Source: Dicaeum eximium (lineage: Eukaryota; Chordata; Aves; Passeriformes; Dicaeidae). Taken from it: a stretch of DNA of 64,000 nucleotides. The translations under genes and the position numbers were made by a program. Location: the NCBI GenBank assembly GCA_013396995.1, contig VWZP01005263.1, positions 1,162,177 to 1,226,176 on the forward strand, given 5' to 3'. Of this stretch, positions 36,311 through 48,294 are shown piece by piece. Position 1 is the first letter of the stretch. Each line of letters starts with the position of its first letter. The notes below the pieces were generated by a model. It did no database searches and had not been told where the DNA came from. It was given only the letters and a program-made list of their open reading frames with translations.

Positions 36311-38404
36311 CTGGTCCAGCAATTTTCTGGGTCTGTTTTTCCCAAGTTCAAGCACCATGGGCAAGCTGAGGATCACACCCAAAATGAAAAGCTTCATAGC
36401 AGAGGTACCACCAGACCTTCTGACTGGGAGCCTGTCAGTCATTCCCTTAAAGGTTATAGGCAAATTTTAAGGTCTCTTTGGGACGTGACAAGCCTTGTGA
36501 GAAGCCCAAAAGGACCTCAGGAGTTCTCCAGAGGAATAAAAACCAAACCCCCCCTTTGTCTCAGAGCTGGAATGCGACCCAATGTGTACATATGGGAAAA
36601 AATAATTGGAATAGATGAAGCCATGGGCAATTGGGCAGATGATGTGCCTGAGAACTTTGAACATCTGTTGTGTGGTAAATGTGCAACCATCAGCTCTTCT
36701 TCATAATCTATGAACAAATTCAAATAAAAGAACAGAATGGTAGCTTTTATTTGTATGAAACTGCCTATCATGGAAGTCCAGGAATTTACACACCACTGTA
36801 AAATGCCATCTTGACAGATCAGCTCACTAGATGACTGCTGTTAACACTCCAGAGAGTGCATTTCCCCCAGAACAACCTGGATAAAATGGGGTTCATGGGA
36901 TCAGCTCTCCTCTTTCCCTTTGACACCTCCCCCATGTCCAACACACCACTTCTCCCCCTGTGGGCCCCCTCTCTGATGGATGTTTCTGGCACTGATCAGA
37001 TTCAACCTCGGATGTGCAGGTGTTGCCAGGTCACACCACTCACTGGAGCTTTGAACAAGTGAATTCAGGTTTTCTCTTCCTCATGCCTCTACTTTGCCTT
37101 ATAAAGACAAGTGCTCAGCTGCTTTGTGTGTTGAAGATTGTTTTGTGGTTTCCTTGCACCCTCCAGCAGCATCCTCTGTCATCCCCCTCCAGTACGTTGA
37201 CTGAAAGGACAAACTCTTTATTCTGTGTATTTATAATGCCTAGCACAGCCCAGCCTCCTTCAAAACCAAGGTTTGTGGGTCCTACAGTAATAAAAATAAA
37301 TAAAGGCATCACCATTAACTCACCTTCTCTTTCTACACAGGAAATTGTGACAGGCAGGAAGAACCTGGGTTAGGCATGCATTCTGTGCTATCTTATTGAA
37401 AGGAACAGAGCAGTAGCAGATGTAACTGGGCATGTTCAAAGCTAGAAAAGACCCAGAAAAACAGTTTCACCAAAACTCCAAACACATCCTGCTACAAAGA
37501 CAGCAAACTACCATCACTGAAGTAACACTTTTATATTGTTAAAATAAGGTAAGCACACTTTATTAAATCCAGCTTAGTGGCATGCTGTCAACCACAGAGA
37601 TATTTATTACTGTTAAATTGCTGCTTTTCATGAATAGATTCTTGGCCAATGGCTAAAACAAAGATGAGGAGCCTGCAGAGAGCTCAGCTGATAAGAGAAT
37701 GGGTTAAAGAGAAACTCCTCTTATTTGTGTGACAATCATCTTGTGAGAATATTTTCTGTCTGTGCTATTTTTGGTTCCTAGTGAGATCGTTCTTACAAGA
37801 ATATGGAATTAGAATTTGAATACAAGCATAGTAAAAGCACTTTGCATGTGTGTCCACACACCCCTCCTCCCCCTACACCTCCATCAGGGAGCTCCAATGC
37901 TGAGCAAGGTCAAATTATATCAATAAGGCACTGCAGGAAAATCTTTTACATTCCCAGATTGGTTAGCGAAATTAAACCTCATCTCCCAGGATTTTGAAAT
38001 CAAGGACTGTTGTTTATTTTAAGGATCACTTTAGCATTATATTTATGACTTACTAATCACCTTGGCTTGAAAATCTGTGTCAAATGAGGAATCTATTACA
38101 GCTACAAGATTTGCAGAGGATGGCCAGATTCTGTTGCCACGTGATCTGATGGAAAGAAAAGCCTTCTTTTCTGCACAGATAATTTGAAATTATAGACATG
38201 TCCCTGCAATTATGGACTGAGTTACTTAACCTTTCTGACACTGATGTTCTCCCACAGGTCTCTTTTGGGCAGGAGCAACTCCTGGTGCATGCTTGTTGTG
38301 GAAAAGAGATTTACTGGAGTGACTGAGGGAATTAGTGACTTTTGGGGTAGCACACACTTTCCAGGAATGGTTTTGGTTGTGCCTGCATGTCTGGCCCCAG
38401 CTTT

Positions 38405-38442
38405 CATAGGAGAACTTCATAGGAGAACCCAGGAGAACTTCA
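38405..38442. repeat. Short imperfect tandem repeat (AGGAGAAC units)
   Basis: Three copies of AGGAGAAC spaced 11-13 bases apart, two of them followed by TTCA. This is probably slippage. Confidence 0.7.
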
Positions 38443-40861
38443 GCAGAGCAGAGGGGCAGCCCAGGATGGATGGTGTGCAGCACCCCCAGACCAGACCTCC
38501 ATGGGGCACCCTTGTGGTGCTGAGCTCTGAGCAGAAGGGAAGGCCCTTCTGAACAGAAACCCATTGCTTGTGCCCAGAGCCAAGGTGTGACAGCAGGACG
38601 AGGCCATGGGCAATCTGAGGCAGGGCAGCCCAGTTTCCTTACAGGACTGGGCACCAGTACAGTGCTGGTCACAGTGCAGTGGGCAGCAGCTGACCTGGGC
38701 AGGATGGAAGCCTGTATTTCATTCAATACCTTAAAAAGGCACTTCACTGACTCAGTTTTGTCTTCCAATGATGTAAGTTTTAAAAATTAACCTCCCAGGG
38801 GAACTAGAGGATGCACTTGAAAGTCTATTCATGTAAACAGATAAAAAGGTTTGTTTGTTCTATTCCTGCTGGAAGTGATACTACTGCTGAAAAATGTAAC
38901 GCGTTTCTTTATCTTCATGGTATTGAAAATACAAGGTATTGATTGTACTTTCAGAAGAAGTAAATCCACCACAATCAAATAAAGCCTCAAAATTTGGGAA
39001 AGAACTGGGCTGTGAGCTTTGTTGCTTGAGAAGTCACTAAAGCATCATGTCCTTGCAGTCTACATCCATAAAAGACAAGGCAGAACATTGCTGGTACAGG
39101 ATCATAAACCAAATACTGATGAACAAAGACTTTATATTTACTGACTTTTCTAATGGAGTTTTAAAATGTGTCCTTAATTTGTCAATGAACATTCATATAA
39201 TAACATAAACATTAAATGCACAGTGTTGATTAAGCATAATTGTAAAATTATTGGTTTAGGCTTTCAAATCTCTTTCCAGATGTTAAGGAATTAATCCTGC
39301 TATTAGTCAGTGAGGGTTATGAATACTGTCACAGCACAGTAAACAGAAGCAGGAGGACTAAGCACCTTACTAAAGCTTTTTGCAGGCTGCATCTGGATCT
39401 GTTGAGCAGGAGAGTCCTGACAGTCAGACCACTCAGAGCAGAGACCTGGTTGATTTATCTGGATTAGCCTGAAACTCTTTTTCAGCTGTGGGTTTCCACA
39501 GAGGTCATGGTAAGGAAGGGAGAGCTCATGCCCAGGTGTTGTCCCACCATGGAGAGCATGGGCATTGTCCTGGCTCCTCAGGCTCAGACATCATCAAATG
39601 AGGATGAAAGAAAGGTAGGAATAGAAATCATGACTCTCAGTTCCCACCACTACTTGTACTTTACAAGAATTCCTCAAATAGCATAAGTTTAAAAATTAAT
39701 GTAAATTAATGAGAAATATTAAGTATCACAGACAAAAGAAATGGCAGGTACAGGGAACCAATCTATTTTGCTGTGATTCTCTCTGATGTCTAAAACTCAC
39801 CTGATCAACCTATAATTTCATCATCACTTTCTTTCCAGTGTTTTACCTCTGACTTTACCTAATTCCCAGCAGATATCAATGGGAAAGCTGTTGTTGCCTA
39901 ATTGAAATCAAAGGACTCAGGCATTATGCCAAACAATTCTCAAACAACACATTCAGACAGTTCAACAAAAAGTACCTGAGTTTTTGAGGGCTACAATAAT
40001 AGCAGTTCTTACCACCAAAGAGCTCTCAATTGTATTTCATGGCTCAGAGGTGTAGGAACCTTTGGATCATGAGGTGTTCTCAAGGCAGTGAGGTTCAGCA
40101 TTGCAAGAGAACTCATGCAAACCCAAACCCTCAAACCCCAGTCTCTCAAAACCAGGGAGCAGCCAGTAAAAACAGCCCCTGAAGCTTCCTGCCCCAGTGG
40201 CCTCCAGGGCTTATCAGCTGGCAAATTTGGGTAGCCAAGAAACATTTAGCAATAAGCAATGTCAGCAGAGAAATCTTAGTGGGGAGGACAGGAGAGCCTC
40301 TACCCCAGAAACACAAACTGAGCACAATGACAGATGCCAAACTTTCCCCCACTCGGGTGCTCCAGGGAGAAGTGGAACCCACTGCATGAAGCGAATTTTA
40401 ACATCCCCAAATCTCTGTGGGGAAGAAGTTCAGTGGAATAACCGCCCTTGGTGCTCTGGGCTGGCTTTACCCAAGGACTCTTAGTCCATCCCATGGTGCC
40501 TGTTTTACTCCACTCTAAAAGCAGATCACAAGAGCTCATAAAAGGCAGGATGCTGTGGGATGAGAGTGCCACAGAGCGAGGCAGGTGAGTGAACTTCATG
40601 TTCATGTGCCACTCTACTGTGCTGTAATTCCCCCCAGGGGTTCCAGGAATAAGTACAAGAAAGTCCCAGTAACACTTCACCCAGAAGTAAGTCGTTTCTA
40701 CTAGACCTCATTTAGGAATTTTTAAAGGCTCTGATTTGTGTCATTATTTTACTTGCTCTATTAAACGGAGGTCAACCTAATTTCTTTAGGATCTAAATAA
40801 ATAAATGGATCTCAAGATATCTTTTCAGTATCCTTTCACAGATACCCTTCTCAGATGTGAT

Positions 40862-40875
40862 AAAAAAAAAAAAAA
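40862..40875. repeat. Poly-A tract
   Basis: Fourteen adenines in a row. There is no recognisable retroposon upstream. Confidence 0.9.
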
Positions 40876-43800
40876 CCCTGCAAAAAGATATCTTCAGAAT
40901 GGTAAAAAGCAATTGCCATGGTTTTGAAACAAAAGTTTTAGCATATTTCTCCTCAGAATTAACAAGGTTCTTGCTTTAAGTTACAACTAGTCATAAAAAA
41001 GACATTTTGGAGAAAAGTCACATTACTGGGGGTTTCTGCAAGGAGATGCTGAGAATAAAACTGTATTCATTTCCATTAAAGGACATAAGGCTCTTGGGGG
41101 CAAAGGAATAATATTTGCTTTGTATAGCACAGATCAGTTTTTGTAAAAACATTGGTTGAAATGATAAAACTGATGCAGATCAACACAACATTTTTTTTAC
41201 CCCCATTTCTCAAGAGCACCTCCTCCCACTGTAGGCAGCAGGAGTTGTAGATGTGAAGTGCATCAAAAATTATGTACTCTCAAAAATTAATGATAGCTAG
41301 TAAAAAACAAAACCCAAAGATCATGAATTGTATCTCTGGATCCAATAATTTCCAAATAGTGCAAGGTTAACCCTTGCATAGATATGTAGATAAAAAAAAA
41401 AGGTTTTTCTCCCTGGTCTGCAGCTGAGTACAAAACTTCTCCCCTCTGTATGAGATTAGGGCAGTTCTATGGTTACCCTAATTTGCACCCTCTGCAAATA
41501 ATCTCTGGGGGCTGAAAGGGAGTCAAAGATAGGGATGAAAAACGGGTATCTCTGCTTTTCTCATAGGCACACCCCTTCTCCTTTGTTTTCTGATTTTGCT
41601 GCCAGGGAGAAAACGCTGATAAGAGTAGTGAATTCAGTTCTGTGACCACATCTCCCATGCAGATAAGGAGACCCTCCCTGGACCAACATCACTTTAGACA
41701 TAAATGCACCTCAGAGATTAGACAAAATGGCCTCGTTAGATGAGCAAAATCTACTTCAGATCTCACAGGAAAGGGGAGGCACAGGAGTCAGTTTTGAAAA
41801 TGAGCTCTCTTTATCCCAGTCCTGCCGTGCCTGCACATCCAAAAGCCATCTCAAGCCCAGAAGGCCTTTTGTCTTCTCTAGAGCCAATCTCTGAGGCCAC
41901 GGATTCTGCTGGTTTTGCTTTAGCTTGGATATGTAGTGTCAACACAACAGCAGCTCCGGCTGCACGCAGATTGGTGCAGAAAGTAGGTCAACATGAGACA
42001 AGCTGTTCTCAGAGTAGCATTTCTCTCTCCTCTCCCTTCCCTCTTTGTAAATGAGGAGTGCTAAAGTAGTTGCTTTGAAAAGCACAGAGGCGTGCACCCT
42101 GTCAAACGGGAGTAGAGCCATTTTGCTGAATGTGTCACCGTTCTAGACAATTATTTATTATGCAATTTAGAACAATGTGCCCTGTTTGCAATAGGCTTCA
42201 TAGGAGAGGCCACTTGCTAGTACCAAAATTCAAATTAATTACTGAAAAGCCAGTTTGAGTATCAGAAAACAAGGGCAATATGTAAGCAAGACTAAAATAA
42301 TTATAAATATTAAAGACATATTCATCGAAAATGCAAATTTTACAGTGTTCATGTTTTTGTGTCGCAGAAAATGAGTTTCACAGTTGTATGTCAAAGGAAC
42401 AGTGTTTTAACTCAGAACACACTCTATTCAGTGAAAAGGTCTTACATGTTCATCAAACAAAAACCCTGTAGCAACCCCATGGAATGTCAGTGGCCCTGCC
42501 TCAGCTGCAGCACTGCTCAGGACATGGAGCTGCAGCGTGCAGAGAGCATTCCCATTTCTCAGATCTGATTTACCCTTCACAAATGCTGCCTCGGTTTTCA
42601 ATTCCAAACCTAAGACAAATACCTACACAATTATGCTCAGGTGATAAATACACAGCAGGAAGGAGGAGTGCCCATGGATGGATTAGTTACTAAACAGTCA
42701 AAATGAGCAAACTAATCCAGTGTATGATTTATCTCCTGTTCACACCCTGAATTATATTGAGAACATTTGGAGAGTGGATTGGTGACTCCTTAAATAGCTG
42801 ACTTAAGTTCAGCTATCTCCTTGTATTGTCCTAAGACTCCCATCCTTAGAAAACAGATCAAATCACTGTAGATTTATGCATGTCACTACCAGGCATTACC
42901 TTGAAAGGGCACTCTCTCAAATCATATCTATGATTAAGTGCTGAGGGCAAGACTTGTACTACCAAAAATTTGTCTTACTTTCCCAGTTCAAGAAATATCA
43001 TTAATTTCAAGAGGAGTATTCATGAGCTAAGAAAGCCAGATTTGGAACTGAATCTCATTCAAGTTCCCTGGAAGCCAATGGAGACTCTCTCAGTAAAACA
43101 AGGGCTGGGCTTGTGCCCATGTTTAGTATTGGATATGCATTTTTCCATGGTACATATTTTTCCTATATATAATGCAAATTTTTTCCTTAATTTTTTTTCC
43201 TCCACTTAGAGTAATACTTGTTGTTAATGAGCATTAAATTCATCTTGGTTTTATCCTATCCTTTTGAGTCTCTGCACAAGTACTTTGGCTAATTTTGCCC
43301 CTAACTGTTACTCAGTGATGAAGGAAAAGCAGCCATACTTTGTTCCACCTTTGGACACAAGCTCCATGTCAGGCAAAGCTTCAGGAGAGCAAACTTTTAC
43401 TTGTTTGTTCTAAAACCAATGACAAATCCTCCATTGTCAGTCAGGTCAGTGGAGCCAGACATGGATGCACAAGACATGGGAATAGCAGAGGAAGTACTTT
43501 TTCATTTAAGACTTTTGGTGCAAAGACCTGTAGGGAAAAGTGCAAGTAAATATAATTTTATCTTCAGGGTAGCAATTTATTTATTTGCAGTGCCATTGTG
43601 CTTGTAGGGTTCAATCACAGACTAGGACCCAGTAATGCCAGGTCTGGTACAAATAGATCAAAAAGTGAAGGCCAGCCCTAAAGAACACTCATTTCTCTTA
43701 TATATTTAGCTTACACACACAAGCAGAAAGAAACACATAATAATTCATCATCGTGCTATCTGTACAGACAAGAGTTCAAGCAAACAAGGAGAGAGTTGCC

Positions 43801-44029
43801 TAATGCAGCAATCATATTTCCAAAGAAATTTCAGAGTAGCAATTAAAAAGAGGGGTTTTTAGAACAATGGGGATATGCTTTAGCCAGATGTAGTCTCTAA
43901 GCGTCTCGTTTAATTGCTGTTACATTACTGAAATTACTGCCTTGAAGTTCCAGCCAAGATCAAGCCCAACTTCTGGTAAATAGGGACGGTGCCTTACCTG
44001 CATCACCGAGCAGGACACAGGCTCCACCC

Positions 44030-44505
44030 TGGCACTGAGGGGCTGGAGCAAGTCCAGAGAAGGCCAGCAGAGCTGGGGAAGGGTCTGGAACAGCAGGAGT
44101 GGCTGAGGGAGCTGGAAAGGGGCTCAGCGTGGAGAAAAGGAGGCTCAGGAGGAATCTTCTTGCTCCCCATAACTCCCTGACAGGAGGATGGAGCCAGGTG
44201 GGGGTCGAGCTCTGCTCCCAGGGAACAGGTGACAGGAGGAGAGGAAATGGCCTCAAGCTGCAACAGGGCAGGCTTAGATTGTATTGGAGAACATTTCTTC
44301 CCCAAAAGAGTTGTGAAGCACTGGCCCAGCTGCCCAGGAAAGTGATTGAGTCACCATCCCTGGAGGTGTTTAAGAGACGTGTAGATGTGGCACTGGGGGA
44401 CATGGTTTAGTCCCCCATGGTTTGGGCTTGGCAGGGCTGGGTTACAGGTGGGACCTGATGATCCTAAAGGTTCTTTTCAAACTAAACAATTCTATGAGTC
44501 TATGA
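44030..44505 (+). mobile_element. CR1 LINE, 5'-truncated 3' end
   Basis: The sequence follows the avian CR1 consensus closely and runs to the natural 3' terminus. From about 44040, 'gctggagcaagtccagagaagg' leads into the ORF2 C-terminal region. An open frame at 44099-44410 still encodes recognisable CR1 ORF2 C-terminus, including the segments EKRRLR, GNGLKL and SPSLEVFKRRVDVAL, and ends at the expected TAG in 'gacatggtttag' (44400-44410). The short 3' UTR ends with the CR1 hallmark ATTCTATGAGTCTATGA at 44489-44505. Known: CR1 integrates by target-primed reverse transcription and is usually 5'-truncated, as here. A few substitutions in otherwise invariant stretches show it is inactive but not ancient. 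Confidence 0.92.
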
Positions 44506-45440
44506 AATGGTTACATGACAGATACAAAATTATTCCCCTACTTCAGCAGTGCCTCTTTGCTGAGTAATTCCCCCATCTGATGAGATTTAGGCAAGTCCTG
44601 CAGGAAGGAAACAGAGAAAAGGGTCATACAAAGTGAGCTGGCTGTACCCAGGTCCCTGGAGCTCAGAAATATTGGAAATTTGAGTATCAGTTCTATTCTT
44701 TGCTTTACTGCAGTCAATGTCAATTGAACTTTACAGTTAACTTACACATATTTTTTCTTTGCTCCATCTCTGCCTCATTTTTGGCAATTGTGTTTGTCTT
44801 CTACGATTTGTTTAATATCAGAGGAGGGGAAAGAGAGGAAGAGAGATACTCGATCTGATGTGGGAACACATTCTCCTTTGTATCAAAGAGCCATCTGCTA
44901 ATTTACAAAATACAAACAAAGTTACTGGATGTGCAAGAACCCCTGTTGGGAAGCCAGGCACAAACAGTGCCTGTACCACGTCAAGGAGTGCTGTGTTTAT
45001 TCTGGAATGCACAACACTCTGAGTTTCTTTTATCTTGGGTTATTTTCCCTCCTTCTCCTCATTTCATTGATCTACGTTCAGCATACTGAATAAACTCTAG
45101 CAAAATAAAAAATACAGAATAATTATAGGATGCTTTTCCTACTGTAAAAAAGACTTTTCTAGACAGAAACAGAAATCATATGGAGCAGCAAGTATTCCAC
45201 AGGCTGGTGCAGGAAAAGCTGCCAGCCCTGCCTCCTCCAACCTGAGTGTTTGAAGCCCCTGTCTCTGTTGACTCTCTGTTTTCTGAGCATTGCATGGCAC
45301 AAGAGCCAGGTTTGTCCCACAGCTCTTTTCATCCTCTCTCCGCCTCCTCTGTGCACCACGCAGGGCAAGGCACGATGCAACATTCAGGAAATATCTCAAC
45401 CTTGTCCTTTTTCAGTCATTCTGCAAGTAAGACACAGTGA

Positions 45441-45454
45441 GGGGGGGGGGGGGG
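45441..45454 (+). repeat. Poly-G run of 14
   Basis: Fourteen consecutive guanines preceded by GTGA and followed by a purine-rich stretch. Homopolymer G of this length is rare and can fold as a quadruplex by itself. It is also a place where sequencing and assembly often miscount. Confidence 0.9.
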
Positions 45455-45992
45455 AAGGAAAAAAAGAGAAGGCAGAGATGCCTCCCTTGCCCCTAATCTG
45501 CAGCAAGCAGAGAGAGGTGCAGCAGTTCCTGTGCTCAGCCCGCTCTCTGTGGTCTCACCGCAGATTGGGAGAACAAATGTCACCCTCCAGAAGAGGGACA
45601 AAAGAGATCATCCAAAGGGAATTTATATGAAGTGATTAAGTTAGCAGTAGTGTATGTTTAGTGTTCAGACCTTCTTCTTAATTTCAGCTGGTCCTGAGGT
45701 TTTAAAACAGCCAGAAATATTTAAGTACCTGCAGACTGACCTGCAAACCAGTTTCCTAAAAACTGGAAGTCTGTGTGGAAAAGATAAGGCTGTGGACAAA
45801 ACACAAGCAACACAATACTCAGCAAGCAGGCTACTGAATGACCCATTTCTTATAAGCTGGACTAAAATGCACTTTAAAATGGATGGTTTTGGAGTCTGTG
45901 TTTTCATACAAATTTAGCATTTGAGTATCTTGCCACACTGACAGGCCTGAAAGGTAGAGCAGAGACAGCAGGAAGAATAAACTAAACACATC

Positions 45993-46030
45993 TTTCTCTT
46001 CTCCTGCCTCAGCTCAGGTGAGAAGAGAAA
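45993..46030. other. Hairpin with 14-pair stem
   Basis: Arm 45993-46003 (TTTCTCTTCTC) is the exact complement of 46020-46030. CTG at 46004-46006 pairs with CAG at 46015-46017 across a two-base bulge, leaving an 8-base loop. One strand of the stem is all pyrimidine. Function is unknown; it could be chance folding of a pyrimidine/purine pair. Confidence 0.5.
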
Positions 46031-46719
46031 AAAGAAATTCAAAGAAGTCAGAATCCCCAAGGGAGTCTGTGTAGTCAGAGGAGTCTGCACACAGGGCCAG
46101 CCTTGCTGTGGAGCACTGTGCAGCACAGCACAGCTGTCACCACACACCGCCCCACATCAAAGCAGCTTCCCCATTTCCGAACCAAAGTGACTCCCCAAGG
46201 GACAGGAAGGGTTCCTGAGATGCAAGGTGCCAGCTGCCTGTCTCTGTGTGGTGGTGTGGAGATGTGCTCTACCTCCATGTCCACTCAAAACTCAGCCTCT
46301 CCGTGCACTTGTTGATAAGGGTCACTTACACAGGGACATGTCCCCATCAGGAGCAGCCTGAGGTCACCAGGCTCACTGTCCAGAGCCTACATGGACAGTC
46401 CTTGACCATAAAAACTTCCTGGCATCAATTCCAAGGCTATGGGATGATGATACAAAACCCTGGAAATCAGAGTATCAACTCCAATGTCATCAATCCTGTG
46501 GTTTTGAAATGTAAATCTTAATTTAAACTTGCAGCCAAAGTCTGGTGTATTGTTGATGTGCAACTGCAAAAGTAAAAACAGAAGCCAATCCACTGTGCTG
46601 TAAAATACCAAATGAACAGGAGACTGCCCAATGTCTCAGAAAAGCGGGTCTAAAATTAAGAAACCTTTTCAATATTGCACTAGTCCCTCATACCAGTAGT
46701 GAGTCCATCCATGTAGGTA

Positions 46720-46739
46720 TGTGTATACTTATATACACA
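46720..46739. repeat. Small inverted repeat
   Basis: TGTGTATA at 46720-46727 and its exact complement at 46732-46739, around a four-base centre. It is TA/CA-rich and probably derived from a short microsatellite. Confidence 0.6.
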
Positions 46740-48174
46740 CCCTGCTGGCATGAATAATTTAATTTCTGTATTTCTCTTCTTTCTTTCCATTCAAAACCCC
46801 ACACAGTTTAACCAAAACACAATAGAAGCGAACCTGGATCAGCTTAAAAAAACAGCTTAAACTCTGCCAATTTATGGGACATCTGATTTTACCCAGTGTA
46901 TTTTAACAAATGGCTCAGAGAGTACAACAGCATGGAGTGCCAGCACAGGAATCCTGTGAATGAAAAACCCAGCCCACTTTTAGAGAGGTACAACAGTTCA
47001 AAGAGTGCAAGCCAGTGTAGCTTCCAAGAAGGGTTAAAAAGGTGATTTTAGATAAAGCCCTGCCACCAACTTTTTTTCTGTTTTTCCAAGGGAACATCCC
47101 ATTTTCAAGAAATGCTCCAGTATTCCAGGGTATCCAGTACCCTGCAGTAATTCCACTATTTCCAGGACAGCTGCCACGAGCTTGATGTAAAGCTCATCTG
47201 ACACAGAGTCCTTGCAGGTGCCATTATTGAAAGTGTGAGCTTGGAATTGGAGAACACTGGTTATGACTCCTACAGACCTGAATGGGAAAGTATTAAAGAT
47301 TAATTAATTTTAACCAACACCACTTCTTGACTTTTTTCATCATTCCTGCAAATAGATTGTGTCATTCATCACTCAGAAGCATTCCATATTTTCTATTTTA
47401 TATTACAATGCAGAACCCAATCACTCAGATATCCAGACTATGATGTAACATCTGTGAAGGGACTACACAGAATATTTGCGGCTGGAGCTGCTTTAAATAG
47501 TTTCCATTGCTCTGTGTACACAGAGGATGGTTTTTCCTTCTTATCCTCCAGCACTTTCCCACTGCAGCCTTCAAACATCACACGGTGCCTTATGCACCTC
47601 TCAGCTCTCTTATACTGTGGGGTAAATTTTAGTTTCACTCATGTTGGCATAATCCCACTAAAGCCAGAAGGATTGCCTGGGTTTATCTGAGATCAGAAGA
47701 CAGCCTCAAGTTGGGCTGAGCTACATAAGTGTTTGGAAGGAGCAATTATGTTCTGCAGGGAAAGACAAGGGTTTCAGAATTTAGACTGACATGGGAGTTA
47801 ATATTCCCTGCACAAGGACCTGCTAAATACTGTTGCTGCTTGGCCTTGGGAGATATTTTTGCTGAGAATGTAATCTTTTTTTCATTGGAGAATGCCAAAT
47901 TGCTGATCATTTAGAGTTTTCAATAAATAAAGTCAACAGTGCATCTGATATCATTAACAGTAAAGAGAATGTTCTTTATGTATAGTAGTTATGTATTACA
48001 GCAGAATATCCAGATGCTACCAGTGATGATAGATTAAATAGATTAGAAGAGAGGAAAGGAATAAAATTCAATTCAAGCTTTTAGTGCAACAGCAATGAAC
48101 TAAAATTCTTATTCTCTTCTTGTCCCAAACGACTTGGCATTGCTTGGGCTCTCAAACAACTGTCATATTTCACA

Positions 48175-48289
48175 CCAGAAATGGTGCATTCCTGTTTAAG
48201 TTTGTGTTTTAAATTCAGTTTTGTAAAGCATTGTGGGATTTTCCAGACTGAAAGGCATCATATATAAATTTAAAATATTATTATTATTT
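48175..48289 (+). mobile_element. Ancient SINE 3' tail (MIR-type, ATT-terminated)
   Basis: The segment 48221-48289 follows the 3' tail of old amniote SINEs: a 'ttgtaaagca' block, 'tgggat', 'gaaaggc', 'atataaat', then a terminal (ATT)n run at 48276-48288. The upstream part (48175-48220) is probably the same element but I cannot match it with confidence. Known: tails of this type and ATT termini are typical of MIR/L2-mobilised SINEs, many of which survive only because of selection. The exact subfamily cannot be fixed by eye. Confidence 0.5.
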
Positions 48290-48294
48290 TAGCA

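Larger units (their letters stand above)
36311..44025. other. Non-coding stretch
   Basis: No gene is recognisable. A 180-codon minus-strand frame at 38226-38768 overlaps a plus-strand frame and has no known domain. A small repeat lies at 38405-38442 and an A tract at 40862-40875. A textbook donor-like GTGAGT at 40584-40589 follows CAG, but I could not find a matching acceptor and open frame. The rest is unique AT-rich sequence with GC-richer islands near 36850-37050, 38400-38720 and 40020-40680. Confidence 0.5.
44510..48170. other. Non-coding stretch
   Basis: No gene is recognisable. GC-richer DNA at 45140-45600 and 46080-46400 gives overlapping frames up to 126 codons with no known domain. 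Structural features (G run, hairpin, small inverted repeat) are listed separately. The remainder is AT-rich unique sequence. Confidence 0.5.

Noticed and set aside
38226..38768. 180-codon minus-strand frame as a gene
   Set aside because: No recognisable domain, overlapping plus-strand frame, and it spans a slippage repeat (38405-38442).
44099..44410. 103-codon frame as a novel small protein
   Set aside because: It is the C-terminal end of CR1 ORF2, ending at that ORF's native stop.
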